From positions 62,001 through 126,000 of the forward strand of contig NZ_LZRD01000003.1 in assembly GCF_001687325.1 (NCBI RefSeq): 64,000 nt of DNA, given 5' to 3'. Positions within the stretch are counted from its first letter, which is position 1, and each line of letters opens with the position of its first letter. Source of the DNA: Streptomyces sp. PTY087I2. GTDB lineage: Bacteria; Actinomycetota; Actinomycetes; Streptomycetales; Streptomycetaceae. A program made the position numbers and the translations under genes. The notes beneath the pieces are model-generated. The model was not told where the DNA came from and made no database searches. It was given only the letters and a program-made list of their open reading frames with translations. Shown in pieces: positions 8,841 through 17,632 of this stretch.

Positions 8841-8961
8841 CGGCGTTTGAGGACGGAACCCTTGCGGTGGTCGGGCCGCACCCTCCGTGTAGGGACACGG
8901 GCTATTCGCTGCCCGAAGGGTTTCAGGCCCACCCGCCCCAGGGTTCCGCCCTCAAACGCCG
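8841..8961. repeat. Streptomyces-type intergenic inverted repeat
   Basis: CGGCGTTTGAGGACGGAACC begins the left arm (8841-8862); its inverted copy at 8940-8961 matches 21 of 22 bases, with 77 bases between. The core CGGCGTTTGAGGAC preceded by CAGCCCGTC is a short repeat I recognise from many Streptomyces intergenic regions. A shorter relative (GCCCTCAAGGGCCGGGCG) lies near 9020-9040. The gene-free stretch 8532-9026 otherwise holds the hairpin at 8727-8764, and no gene is supported there. Confidence 0.6.
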
Positions 8962-9026
8962 GGCAGGCTGGAAGTGCGCTCGGGCGGGCTGGGAGGGTCA
9001 GGCGGGCTGGAATGCCGGGCGCGCCC

Positions 9027-9587
9027 TCAAGGGCCGGGCGGCGCGCTGGAGTTCGGGGCCAAGCCGCCCCGCAGCAGCGCGAGGTACGCATCGGCAGCCG
9101 CAGCCCTCCGCTCCACCGGATGCTCCCCCACCGCATGCACCAGCCCGCACAGCAGCTTCAGCAGATTCTCACCGGTGAGAGCGGGCTCCGGGCGCACCAG
9201 CCCGAGCAGACCCGAGACCGCCGCGACCAGCTCCCCCTTGGCCCGGCTCAGGGACTCCGTCTCGTCGGACCCGGTGATCAGCACGTCCATGAGGCCGGGC
9301 CGATCGAGGGCCGCCGCGAGCGCCGTGCGCAGAAAGTCCACGAGGGCCGAAGCCGGATCGGGCCGCCCCCGGGCCTCCTCGGCCGCGTCGGCGAGCCGGC
9401 GCACCGCCTCCTCCAAGACGCTCTCCAGCATCGCCCGCTGCGTGGGGAAGACGCGATAGACCGTCCCGACACCCACACCCGCTCTGCGCGCGAGTTCGTT
9501 GAGGGTCAGCCCGGTCTCCCCGTCGGCGACGGCCCGCCGGGCCTCGTCGAAGACCTTCTCCCTGTTGCGTACGGCGTCGGCCCTCAT
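9027..9587 (-). CDS. TetR-family transcriptional regulator
   Basis: A 186-residue repressor-type protein. The N-terminal helix-turn-helix is clear in LTLNELARRAGVGVGTVYRV FPTQ, and the C-terminal two thirds is the variable ligand-binding bundle. The ATG at 9587 was chosen over a GTG at 9605 because GAGGAGGGG sits just upstream of it. It is divergent from a frameshifted alpha/beta hydrolase gene, and the 105-base gap carries an 8-bp-arm palindrome (9655-9675) that is the probable operator for both genes. The ligand is unknown. The gene ends at the Streptomyces repeat region. Confidence 0.88.
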   Translation of the reverse strand: MRADAVRNREKVFDEARRAVADGETGLTLNELARRAGVGVGTVYRVFPTQRAMLESVLEEAVRRLADAAEEARGRPDPASALVDFLRTALAAALDRPGLMDVLITGSDETESLSRAKGELVAAVSGLLGLVRPEPALTGENLLKLLCGLVHAVGEHPVERRAAAADAYLALLRGGLAPNSSAPPGP

Positions 9588-9654
9588 CGCACCCCTCCTC
9601 CGCACCTCTCCTCGACAACCGATGTGGATAACTTATCAGCTCGCTGCTACGGTC

Positions 9655-9675
9655 AAGTGGATAGATAATCCACTT
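9655..9675. promoter_or_regulatory. Probable TetR operator
   Basis: AAGTGGAT and ATCCACTT flank a 5-base centre (AGATA). A related half pattern, GTGGATAACTTATC, lies at 9624-9637. The site is between the divergent TetR and hydrolase genes and 18 bases before the hydrolase ATG, where a bound repressor would block the plus-strand gene. Confidence 0.55.
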
Positions 9676-9692
9676 CTCTGCCAGGAGCCGTC

Positions 9693-10443
9693 ATGACCGT
9701 CGTGTTCGTCCATGGAGTGCCGGAAACCCCCGCCGTCTGGAACGCCCTCCGGGAGCGGATCGACCGCCCCACCCTGGCCCTGCGACTGCCCGGATTCGGC
9801 AGCCCGCGACCGGCCGGCCTGGCGGGCAAGGAGGCGTACGCCGCCTGGCTGGCGGACGAACTGCGCGCGCTCGGCGGACCGGTGGACCTGGTCGGCCACG
9901 ACTGGGGGGGCGCACCTGGCGATGCGGGTCGTCTCCGCGTACGACGTTCCGGTGCGCAGCTGGGTGTCGGACGTGGCCCATGGCTGGCACCCCGACTACC
10001 GGTGGCACGAGGCGGCCGTCATCTTCCAGCAGAGCCCGCAGGGCGAGGAGTTGCTCGCGTCGCTGCGCACCGACTCCCCCGACAGCCCGTCCTTCGGCGA
10101 CTTCCTGCGCCCCCGCGGGATGAGCGCCGAACTGGCGACCGAGGTCGATGCCGTGCACGACGAGGTGATGAGCGCGGCCGTCCTCGCGCTCTACCGGTCG
10201 GCCCGGCCCCACCTCCACGCCGACTGGGGCCGGGAGTTCGACGGCCCCGCCCCGGCGCCCGGCCTCGTCCTCGTCCCGACCGGCGATCTGATGGCGCGGC
10301 CCGCGCTGGACCACGAGGTGGCCGCCCGCCTCGGAGCACGGACGGAGGAACTGGACGGGCTCACCCACTACTGGATGGTCCAGGACCCCGACCGGGGAGC
10401 GGAGGCGCTGGAGCGCTTCTGGGCGGCGCGCGCATCCGCCTGA
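9693..10443 (+). pseudogene. Alpha/beta hydrolase, frameshifted at a run of seven G
   Basis: The protein begins MTVVFVHGVPETPAVWNALR and is open to GHDWGG, the nucleophile elbow of epoxide-hydrolase-like enzymes (Asp nucleophile). There the frame breaks: the run at 9904-9910 has seven G where six would continue directly into AHLAMRVVSAYDVPVRSW and the rest of a normal hydrolase, ending at 10443. Correcting one base gives a full-length protein of about 249 residues with no other defect. So this is either a recent one-base inactivation or a sequencing slip in the homopolymer. The start has AGGAG upstream. The divergent TetR gene probably controls it. Confidence 0.8.
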
Positions 10444-10456
10444 ACGGAGACGCACG

Positions 10457-10499
10457 GAGGGCCCTTGGCCCGGAGCACGGCTCCGGGCCAAGGGCCCTC
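10457..10499. terminator. Perfect 20-bp bidirectional terminator
   Basis: Arms 10457-10476 and 10480-10499 are exact inverted copies around a 3-base loop (ACG). It lies between the convergent hydrolase gene (ends 10443) and gcl (ends 10516), so it can stop transcription from both sides. Confidence 0.8.
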
Positions 10500-10515
10500 G
10501 TGGGTGACGGGTCCG

Positions 10516-12300
10516 TCAGGAAGCCGTCAGGGGGCGGATCGCCGTCGGGGCATGGGACGGGTCCGTCGCCAGGTCCTCGAACTCGTTCACCGACGCGATG
10601 TCAGTGCCGCTCATCGCGATGTTCGTGACCCGCTCCAGGATCGCCTCGACGACGACCGGCACCCGGAACTCCGCCGCCAGCTTCTTCGCCTCCTCGAAGG
10701 CCGGCAGCAGCTGGTCCGGCTCGGTGACCCGGATCGCCTTGCAGCCCAGGCCCTCGACGACCTTGACGTGGTCGACGCCGTAGACGCCCAGCTCCGGCGA
10801 GTTGAGGTTCTCGAACTCCAGGTTGACCTGGAAGTCGATGTCGAAGTTGCGCTGCGCCTGGCGGATGAGGCCCAGGTAGGAGTTGTTCACCAGGACGTGG
10901 ACGTACGGGATGCGGTGCTGCGCACCCACGGCCAGCTCCTCCAGCATGAACTGGAAGTCGTAGTCGCCGGAGAGGGCGACGACCGTGCCCTCCGGGTCCG
11001 CCGTGGCGACGCCCAGCGCGGCCGGGATCGTCCAGCCCAGCGGACCCGCCTGGCCGCAGTTGATCCAGTGGCGCGGCTTGTACACGTGCAGCATCTGCGC
11101 GCCCGCGATCTGGGAGAGCCCGATCGTGGTGACGTAACGGGTCTCCGGGCCGAACGCCCGGTTCATCTCCTCGTACACGCGCTGCGGCTTGAGCGGCACG
11201 TTGTCGAAGTGCGTCCGCCGCTGGAGGGTCGCCTTGCGCTCCTGCGTGGAGGCGGCCCAGGCCGAGCGGTCCTTCAGCTCGCCCGCCGCCTTCAGTTCGC
11301 GCGCCACCTCGACGAAGAGCGTCAGCGCCGCCTTGGCGTCGGAGGCGATGCCGAGGTCCGGGGCGAAGATCTTGCCGATCTGGGTGGGTTCGATGTCGAC
11401 GTGGACGAAGGTGCGGCCCTGGGTGTAGACGTCCAGCTTGCCGGTGTGGCGGTTGGCCCAGCGGTTGCCGATGCCGAGGACGAAGTCGGACTCCAGGAAG
11501 TTCGCGTTGCCGTAGCGGTGGGAGGTCTGGAGGCCCACCATGCCGGCGTTCAGCTCGTGGTCGTCGGGGAGGATGCCCCAGCCCATCAGGGTCGGGATGA
11601 CGGGGACGCCGGTCAGCTCGGCGAACTCCACGAGCAGTTCGGAGGCGTCGGCGTTGATGATGCCGCCGCCCGCGACGAGCACCGGGCGCTCCGAGTCGTT
11701 CAGCATCCGCACGGCCCGCTCGATCTGCTTGCGGGAGGCCGCGGGCTTGTGCACCGGGATGGGCTCGTACAGCTCCGGGTCGAACTCGATCTCGGTGAGC
11801 TGGACGTCGATCGGCAGGTCGATGAGGACCGGTCCGGGCCGGCCGGTGCGCATCAGGTGGAAGGCCTGCTGGAAGACGCCGGGGACCTGCGCGGCCTCCA
11901 GGACGGTGGTCGCGGCCTTGGTGACCGGCTTGGCGATCGAGGCGATGTCGACGGCCTGGAAGTCCTCCTTGTGCAGGACGGCCGTCGGCGCCTGGCCGGT
12001 GATGCAGAGGATCGGGATGGAGTCGGCGATGGCCGAGTACAGCCCGGTGATCATGTCGGTGCCCGCGGGGCCCGACGTACCGATGCAGACGCCGATGTTG
12101 CCGGCCTCGGCCCGGGTGTAGCCCTCCGCCATGTGGGAGGCGCCCTCGACGTGGCGGGCCAGCGTGTGGTGGACCCCGCCGGAGGCCTTCAGGGCCGCGT
12201 AGAAGGGGTTGATCGCCGCGCCCGGAACACCGAACGCGTTGCTGACGCCTTCGCGCTTCAGGATCTCAACTGCCGCTCGGGCAGCGGTCATACGAGGCAT
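10516..12300 (-). CDS. gcl: Glyoxylate carboligase (tartronate semialdehyde synthase)
   Basis: A thiamine-diphosphate enzyme of 594 residues that joins two glyoxylate into tartronate semialdehyde and CO2. Its hallmark is visible: the conserved glutamate of the family is replaced by valine at residue 51 ([15 protein letters not shown]), the same position and residue as in E. coli Gcl. The cofactor motif is [16 protein letters not shown] ending in NNSYLG. The domain order is Pyr, central FAD-type and PP. The start [20 protein letters not shown] matches the family. Transcription runs from a promoter at 12398-12426 controlled by two palindromes shared with hyi. It ends at a strong hairpin. Confidence 0.96.
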   Translation of the reverse strand: MPRMTAARAAVEILKREGVSNAFGVPGAAINPFYAALKASGGVHHTLARHVEGASHMAEGYTRAEAGNIGVCIGTSGPAGTDMITGLYSAIADSIPILCITGQAPTAVLHKEDFQAVDIASIAKPVTKAATTVLEAAQVPGVFQQAFHLMRTGRPGPVLIDLPIDVQLTEIEFDPELYEPIPVHKPAASRKQIERAVRMLNDSERPVLVAGGGIINADASELLVEFAELTGVPVIPTLMGWGILPDDHELNAGMVGLQTSHRYGNANFLESDFVLGIGNRWANRHTGKLDVYTQGRTFVHVDIEPTQIGKIFAPDLGIASDAKAALTLFVEVARELKAAGELKDRSAWAASTQERKATLQRRTHFDNVPLKPQRVYEEMNRAFGPETRYVTTIGLSQIAGAQMLHVYKPRHWINCGQAGPLGWTIPAALGVATADPEGTVVALSGDYDFQFMLEELAVGAQHRIPYVHVLVNNSYLGLIRQAQRNFDIDFQVNLEFENLNSPELGVYGVDHVKVVEGLGCKAIRVTEPDQLLPAFEEAKKLAAEFRVPVVVEAILERVTNIAMSGTDIASVNEFEDLATDPSHAPTAIRPLTAS

Positions 12301-12359
12301 GGAAGCTCCTGCTCGGGATTGGTGGAGTCGGGCTCTGTCGCGCCACCTGAGAGCACCAA

Positions 12360-12426
12360 TTCCGTATTACGGAAACTTAGTTCTGCTATATGGAAGCAAT
12401 CTAGAAGCTGGGGCGATCGCCGTCAA
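12360..12426 (-). promoter_or_regulatory. gcl promoter with two palindromic operators
   Basis: On the minus strand, -35 TTGACG (12421-12426) and -10 TAGATT (12398-12403) are 17 bases apart. Just downstream are TTCCATATAGCAGAA (12381-12395) and the perfect palindrome TTCCGTAATACGGAA (12360-12374), with centres 21 bases apart. Order, spacing and the AGCAGAA end of the weaker site all match the hyi promoter (4966-5001), so the two transcription units should answer to one repressor. The remainder of 12301-12560 holds the untranslated leaders; nothing else is seen. Confidence 0.78.
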
Positions 12427-12560
12427 GGCCGTACACCGGTGCGCGCACCGCACGAAGTACGTCAATCCCCTCCCCAGAGCCTCGCTCCTGGTGGACGATG
12501 GTGTGACGAGTCAGGCACGGAGCGGAGTCGGTCGCGCGGCCGTGCCGGAGGGAGAGAAAC

Positions 12561-13271
12561 GTGGAGTCCGTGCCGGTCCGGTGCCCCGTCTGCCACCGGG
12601 ACCACGCCTACAGCACACCGGCCTACCCCTGCCCGTGCGGCATGCCCACCGCCCCGCCGCTGCTGCCCGACGCCCCGGCGGTCCGGGTCGGCCACCGCAG
12701 CTGGAACGACGTCTGGGTCACCGTCCGCTGCTCGTCCTGCGCCCGGGAGGACCAGTGGCCGCAGCCCGAGCTGTGCTGCCCGTGCGGGACCGTCCTGCGG
12801 ATACCGGTCCGCCCGGTGGCCACCGCCCCGTCCCCCGCCGCGCCGGTCTCGCCGGCCCACATCCCCCTGCCGCGCACCGCCGCGCACCCGCGCCCGACGT
12901 TCCGCCCGATGACGATCCGTACGGGCCACGACGCGGTGAGCGCGGCCGGCCTGTATCTGGCCTGGCTCGGCTTCCGCGACGTGGGCCGGCCCGGCGCGGG
13001 CCCGGCCTCCGGCATCGATCTGCGGGGCGACGGCGTCATCGCCCAGGTCGACTCCAGCACCCGCCCGGCGACGCTGCGCGCGGTCGAGACCCTCTGGCTC
13101 AACGCGCTGGGCGCCTCGGCGACCGGGGTGTTCTTCTCCCTCGCGGGGTACGCCGCCGACGCCCGGGCCCGCGCGGACGGCGTCGGTCTTCCGCTCTTCG
13201 TCCTGGACCTCACGGGGACCCCGCAGCCGGTGAACAGCCCTGCCGACGAACTGGTGAGCACGGGCGCCTGA
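12561..13271 (+). CDS. Zinc-ribbon protein with a degenerate Mrr-like nuclease fold
   Basis: A 236-residue protein of uncertain function. The first 80 residues carry paired Cys motifs (CPVC, CPCG, CSSC, CPCG) that look like two treble-clef or ribbon zinc sites. After a Pro-rich linker, the C-terminal part (about 120-225) reads AGLYLAWLGFRDV, GIDLRGDGVIAQVDSST and GVFFSLAGYAADARARADG. This resembles the restriction-endonuclease-like Mrr fold, where D...QxK is the active site. Here QVD replaces QVK, so nuclease activity is doubtful. GTG start with GGAGGGAGAG upstream. It stands alone, divergent from gcl. The Mrr resemblance is my reading of the pattern and needs a profile search. Confidence 0.7.
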   Translation: MESVPVRCPVCHRDHAYSTPAYPCPCGMPTAPPLLPDAPAVRVGHRSWNDVWVTVRCSSCAREDQWPQPELCCPCGTVLRIPVRPVATAPSPAAPVSPAHIPLPRTAAHPRPTFRPMTIRTGHDAVSAAGLYLAWLGFRDVGRPGAGPASGIDLRGDGVIAQVDSSTRPATLRAVETLWLNALGASATGVFFSLAGYAADARARADGVGLPLFVLDLTGTPQPVNSPADELVSTGA

Positions 13272-13352
13272 ACGGACGACCCGGGCGCCGCCGGGGAGGC
13301 GGATCCGGCCACCCGCGTACCGGTCCGGCCTCCGGCGCGGCACACTGAGTAC

Positions 13353-13982
13353 ATGCGTATCCGCTCCGCCAGACGCTCGGATCTCCCGCTGCTCCAGGAG
13401 ATCGAGCGCGCCGCAGGGGAACCGTTCCGCGCCCTGGGCATGGCCTTCGTGGCCGACGACGATCCGCCCCCGCTCGACCTGCTGGAGAGCTACCGGCAGG
13501 CAGGCCGTTGCTGGGTGGCCACCGACCCCCTCTCCGCCACCGGCGACCGGCCGCTCGGCTATGTGCTCGCCGATCCCGTCGACGACGCCCTGCACATCGA
13601 GCAGGTCTCGGTCGATCCGGCCGCCGCCCGCCGGGGCATCGGGCGGGACCTCATCGCCCACCTCGCCGCCCTGGCCGCGCGGCGGGGTATGACGGCCCTC
13701 ACCCTGACCACCTTCACCGACGTGCCGTGGAACGCCCCGTACTACGCCCGGATCGGCTTCCGGATCCTGACCGAGCCCGAACTCACCGACGGGCTCCGGA
13801 CGATCCGCGCCGAGGAGGCCCAGCACGGGCTGGACCGCTGGCCCCGGGTCTGCATGCGCCGCGACCTGTCGGCCGTCCCCCGGCCCTCGCCGGCCCCGAA
13901 GCCCACGAAGACCCCACCGGTTCCGGACACTTCGGGGGCCTCGGGCGCTTCGGGAGCCCTCGCTGTCAGTGGCGGCCCTTAA
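13353..13982 (+). CDS. GNAT-family N-acetyltransferase
   Basis: A 209-residue acetyl-CoA-dependent acetyltransferase. The GNAT fold is shown by the opening MRIRSARRSDLPLLQEIERA, the beta4 segment HIEQVSVDPAA, the pyrophosphate-binding loop ARRGIGRDLI, and the later NAPYYARIGF that normally precedes beta6. The last 35 residues are a Pro/Ser/Ala-rich low-complexity tail. The substrate cannot be told. It follows the zinc-ribbon gene after 81 bases and precedes a small conserved-looking gene. Confidence 0.88.
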   Translation: MRIRSARRSDLPLLQEIERAAGEPFRALGMAFVADDDPPPLDLLESYRQAGRCWVATDPLSATGDRPLGYVLADPVDDALHIEQVSVDPAAARRGIGRDLIAHLAALAARRGMTALTLTTFTDVPWNAPYYARIGFRILTEPELTDGLRTIRAEEAQHGLDRWPRVCMRRDLSAVPRPSPAPKPTKTPPVPDTSGASGASGALAVSGGP

Positions 13983-13991
13983 ACTGTGCGC

Positions 13992-14189
13992 ATGGCTTTA
14001 CTCCCCGACAGCTCCCACCCCGCAGACCGCCCCGCGCCCGCCGCCGAGCAGGCCAACGAGGCCATCCGCGCGCTCGTCGACGCCACCGGACCGGACTGGT
14101 CCGCCGTGGAGGCGGCGACGTACGAGGTGCTGCTCATCGAGTGGGCGGCGGCGACCCGGGGCGACCCCGACATCATCGAAGCCGCCTGA
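13992..14189 (+). CDS. Small acidic hypothetical protein
   Basis: A 65-residue protein starting MALLPDSSHPADRPAPAAEQ and ending RGDPDIIEAA. It is acidic and rich in Ala and Trp/Glu (DWSAVEAATYEVLLIEWAAA), probably helical. Codon use is strongly GC3-biased like neighbouring genes. ATG at 13992 is preferred to a GTG at 13986. It lies 9 bases after the GNAT gene, so the two may be co-transcribed. I do not recognise a family. Confidence 0.6.
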   Translation: MALLPDSSHPADRPAPAAEQANEAIRALVDATGPDWSAVEAATYEVLLIEWAAATRGDPDIIEAA

Positions 14190-14222
14190 CCCGGGCACCC
14201 CGCCCGCTCACTCCCGTCCCGC

Positions 14223-15830
14223 TCAGTCCGCGTACGTCTCGCGCAGCTCGATCTTGCGGACCTTCCCGCTGACCGTCATCGGGAAGGTCTCCAGGATCCG
14301 CAGCCTGCGCGGGATCTTGTAGTGCGCGAGCCGCTCCCGGCAGTGCTCGGTGAGCTCCTCCAGGGTGGGCGGGTCGGCCGGGTCCCGGGGGATGACGCAG
14401 GCCAGGATCTCCTCGCCGTACCGCTCGTCCGGGACTCCGACCACCTGGACGTCGGCGATCTTCGGGTGGCCGTGCAGGAACTCCTCGATCTCCCGTGGGT
14501 ACACGTTCTCGCCGCCCCGGATGATCATGTCCTTGATCCGGCCGACGACCTGGACGTAACCGTCCTCGCCCATCACCGCGAGGTCCCCCGTGTGCATCCA
14601 CCGCCCCGCGTCGATCACCTCGGCGGTGCGGTCGGGCTGGTCCCAGTAGCCGAGCATCACGCTGTAGCCCCGGGTGCGCAGTTCGCCCGAGCTGCCGCGC
14701 GGCAGGGTGACGCCGGTGACCGGGTCGACGACCTTGACCTCGATGTGCGGCAGCACGCGGCCCACCGTGCCGGTGCGGCGCTCCAGGTCGTCGTCGCGGC
14801 GGGTCTGGGTGGAGACGGGTGACGTCTCCGTCATCCCGTAACAGATGGACACCTCGGCCATGTGCATCTCGGCGACGACCCGCTTCATCACCTCCGCCGG
14901 GCAGGGGGACCCGGCCATGATCCCGGTGCGCAGCGAGGAGAGGTCGTACGCGGCGAAGTCCGGCAGGTTCAGTTCGGCGATGAACATCGTGGGCACCCCG
15001 TACAACGAGGTGCAGCGCTCCTGCTGGACGGCGGCGAGCACGGTGGCGGGTTCGAAGGACGGGCCGGGGATCACGATGCAGGCGCCGTGCGAGGTGCAGG
15101 CGAAGTTGCCCATCACCATGCCGAAGCAGTGGTAGAAGGGCACCGGGAGGCAGACCCTGTCCGCCTCGGTGTAGGCGATCGTCTCCCCCACGAAATAGCC
15201 GTTGTTGAGGATGTTGTGGTGGGAGAGCGTCGCCCCCTTGGGGAAGCCGGTGGTGCCCGAGGTGTACTGGATGTTGATCGGGTCGTCGCAGGACAGCTCC
15301 GCCTCGCGGGCGGCCAGTTGTTCGCGTGTGACGGCGGGGGCGGCTGCCGTCAGCTCCGCCCAGGACGGGTCGCCGATGTAGTGGACGGCCCGCAGGTCGG
15401 GGCAGTTGCCGCGGACCTCGTCGACGAGGGCTCGGTAGTCGCTGGTTCGGTGCGCGAGCGAGGCGATCAGCAGGGAGATGCCGGCCTGCTTCAGGACGAA
15501 CTCCACCTCGTGGGCGCGGTAGGCCGGGTTGACGGTGACCATGACGGCCCCGATCCGGGCGGTGGCGTACTGGACGAGCACCCACTCGGGGCAGTTGACC
15601 GCCCAGATGCCGACCCGGTCGCCCTTCGCCACCCCCGACGCCATCAGAGCCCGGGCCAGCTCGTCGACGTCCGCGACGAATTCCGTGTACGTCCAGCGGC
15701 GGCCCGAGGCCACATCGACCAGGGCCTCGCGGTCGCCGTGCGCGGCGGCCGTCCGGTCGAGGTTGCGGCCGATGGTGTCGCCGAGCAGCGCGGTGTCGCC
15801 CACGCCATGTGCGTACGAAAGCAGGCTCAC
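14223..15830 (-). CDS. AMP-forming acyl-CoA synthetase (FadD-type)
   Basis: A 535-residue ANL-superfamily ligase that adenylates a fatty or similar acid and transfers it to CoA. The P-loop is YTSGTTGFPKGA, the A5 motif is YGMTETSP, the hinge region is GRIKDMIIRGGENVYP, and the catalytic lysine is in MTVSGKVRKIELRE at the C-terminus. The GTG start overlaps the stop of the upstream ligase (15827-15830), so translation is coupled. It is the second gene of a two-ligase operon divergent from a GAF-LuxR regulator. The substrate is unknown; length and motifs fit medium- or long-chain acyl chains. Confidence 0.9.
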   Translation of the reverse strand: MSLLSYAHGVGDTALLGDTIGRNLDRTAAAHGDREALVDVASGRRWTYTEFVADVDELARALMASGVAKGDRVGIWAVNCPEWVLVQYATARIGAVMVTVNPAYRAHEVEFVLKQAGISLLIASLAHRTSDYRALVDEVRGNCPDLRAVHYIGDPSWAELTAAAPAVTREQLAAREAELSCDDPINIQYTSGTTGFPKGATLSHHNILNNGYFVGETIAYTEADRVCLPVPFYHCFGMVMGNFACTSHGACIVIPGPSFEPATVLAAVQQERCTSLYGVPTMFIAELNLPDFAAYDLSSLRTGIMAGSPCPAEVMKRVVAEMHMAEVSICYGMTETSPVSTQTRRDDDLERRTGTVGRVLPHIEVKVVDPVTGVTLPRGSSGELRTRGYSVMLGYWDQPDRTAEVIDAGRWMHTGDLAVMGEDGYVQVVGRIKDMIIRGGENVYPREIEEFLHGHPKIADVQVVGVPDERYGEEILACVIPRDPADPPTLEELTEHCRERLAHYKIPRRLRILETFPMTVSGKVRKIELRETYAD

Positions 15831-17503
15831 TTCAGGTCTCCCTCGTCGAACTCGGCGCCGGTGCCGAGTGCGGTGCGTTCACGGAGCTCGATGCGGCGGA
15901 TCTTGCCCGAGACGGTCTTGGGCAGTTCCGCGAACTCCAGCCTGCGGATGCGTTTGTACGGGGCGAGGACCGCCCGGGAGTGCGCGAAGAGGACCTTCGC
16001 GGTGTCCGGTCCCGGCTCCCAGCCGTCCGCGAGGACGACGTACGCCTTCGGGACGGCGAGGCGCAGCGGGTCGGGGGCGGGCACGACGGCGGCCTCGGCG
16101 ACCGCTTCGTGTTCCAGCAGGGCGCTCTCCAGCTCGAACGGCGAGATCTTGTAGTCGGAGGCCTTGAACACGTCGTCGGCGCGGCCGACATAGGTGATGT
16201 AGCCGTCCTCGTCGCGGGCGCCGATGTCCCCGGTGCGGTAGTAGCCGCCCGCCATCGCCTCGGCCGTGCGGTCGGGGTCGCCGTGGTAGCCGGTCATCAG
16301 GCCGACGGGACGGTCGGACAGATCGAGGGAGATCTCGCCCTCGGCCGCCCCGGGCTGTCCGGTCACCGGGTCGAGGAGTTCGACGGTGAAGCCGGGGCTC
16401 GGGCGGCCCATGGAGCCGGTCTTGAGGGGCTGGCCGGGGCTGTTGGCGACCTGGACGGCGGTCTCGGTCTGTCCGAAGCCGTCCCGGATGGTGACGCCCC
16501 ACGCCCGCCGGACCGTCTCGATGACTTCCGGGTTCAACGGCTCACCGGCCGCGACGACCTCACGCGGCGGGGTCGTCAACTGGCCCAGGTCCGCCTGGAT
16601 GAGCATCCGCCAGACCGTGGGCGGGGCGCAGAAGCTGGTGATGCCCGAGCGGTCCATCTCGGCCATCAGCCGGCCCGCGTCGAAGCGGGTGTAGTTGAAG
16701 ATGAAGACGGTGGCCTCGGCGGTCCACGGGGCGAAGAGGTTGGACCAGGCGTGCTTGGCCCAGCCGGGCGAGGAGATGTTCAGGTGTACGTCGCCGGGCT
16801 TGAGGCCGATCCAGTACATCGTCGCCAAGTGGCCCACGGGATAGGACACATGGGTGTGCTCGACCAGCTTGGGGCTGGCGGTGGTGCCCGAGGTGAAGTA
16901 GAGCATCAGCGGTTCGTCCGCGTCCGTCTCCCGGCCGGGGGTGAACGCGGCGGGCGCCTCGGCCGCCTCCGCGTACGGCCGCCAGCCCGGCACCTCCTCG
17001 CCGACCGCGATGCGCGTGTAGTCGCCGGGGACCTCGTCGAACTTCGCGGTGTCCGCGTCCCGCACCAGCACATGGCGCACCCGGCCGCGCTCCACCCGGT
17101 CGCGCAGATCGGCGGGGCCGAGCAGCGGCGTGGCGGGGATGACGACGGCGCGCAGCTTCATCGCGGCGAGCGCGGTCTCCCACAGCTCGACCTGGTTGCC
17201 GAGCATCACGAGGATGCGGTCGCCCTCCCGTACGCCCTGTGCCTTCAGCCAGTTGGCGGTCCGGGCGGAGCGCTCCGCCATCGCGGCGAAGGACACCTCG
17301 GTGCGCCGGCCGTCCTCCTCCACGATGTGCAGGGCGGTGCGGTCGTTGTTCTCGGCGATGACGTCGAACCAGTCCAGCGCCCAGTTGAAGTGGTCCGCCC
17401 GCGGCCAGCGGAAACCGGCGTACGCCCGCTCGTAGTCCTCGCGGTGCTCCAGCAGGAAGTCCCGGGCGGCCCGGAACGTCTCGGTCGCGCTGGTTGCCGA
17501 CAT
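15827..17503 (-). CDS. AMP-forming acyl-CoA synthetase (medium-chain ACSM-like)
   Basis: A 558-residue ligase, first gene of the pair. It shows FTSGTTASPKLVEHTH (P-loop), DGFGQTETAV (A5), GRADDVFKASDYKISPFELE (hinge) and the catalytic lysine in LPKTVSGKIRRIELRER. The FNWALDWFD opening and the SDYKISPFE hinge resemble medium-chain ACSM-type synthetases rather than FadD. ATG at 17503 with GAGGAGGG upstream. It overlaps the next ligase by four bases. Having two different ligases together suggests activation of a pair of related acids or a branched substrate (inference). The divergent GAF-LuxR gene at 17633 is the likely regulator. Confidence 0.9.
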   Translation of the reverse strand: MSATSATETFRAARDFLLEHREDYERAYAGFRWPRADHFNWALDWFDVIAENNDRTALHIVEEDGRRTEVSFAAMAERSARTANWLKAQGVREGDRILVMLGNQVELWETALAAMKLRAVVIPATPLLGPADLRDRVERGRVRHVLVRDADTAKFDEVPGDYTRIAVGEEVPGWRPYAEAAEAPAAFTPGRETDADEPLMLYFTSGTTASPKLVEHTHVSYPVGHLATMYWIGLKPGDVHLNISSPGWAKHAWSNLFAPWTAEATVFIFNYTRFDAGRLMAEMDRSGITSFCAPPTVWRMLIQADLGQLTTPPREVVAAGEPLNPEVIETVRRAWGVTIRDGFGQTETAVQVANSPGQPLKTGSMGRPSPGFTVELLDPVTGQPGAAEGEISLDLSDRPVGLMTGYHGDPDRTAEAMAGGYYRTGDIGARDEDGYITYVGRADDVFKASDYKISPFELESALLEHEAVAEAAVVPAPDPLRLAVPKAYVVLADGWEPGPDTAKVLFAHSRAVLAPYKRIRRLEFAELPKTVSGKIRRIELRERTALGTGAEFDEGDLK

Positions 17504-17632
17504 GTGCCCTCCTCATTACGGACCGGTCGCCTAACATCATGTAAACAGTGACCCAGGTCTCACCACCCCCGGACGGGGGTGGTCCGCTCCCCCGCCCGGG
17601 GGTTGCGCGGGCCGGGGCGGAGGGGCGTCGGA

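Noticed and set aside
8793-9668. A 291-codon plus-strand frame across the intergenic repeats and the TetR gene
   Set aside because: It is antisense to a clear TetR protein and begins in non-coding repeat DNA.
10465-12912. An 815-codon plus-strand frame opposite gcl
   Set aside because: Same artefact: gcl on the minus strand has all expected motifs, and the antisense frame runs through a perfect terminator hairpin and the gcl promoter.
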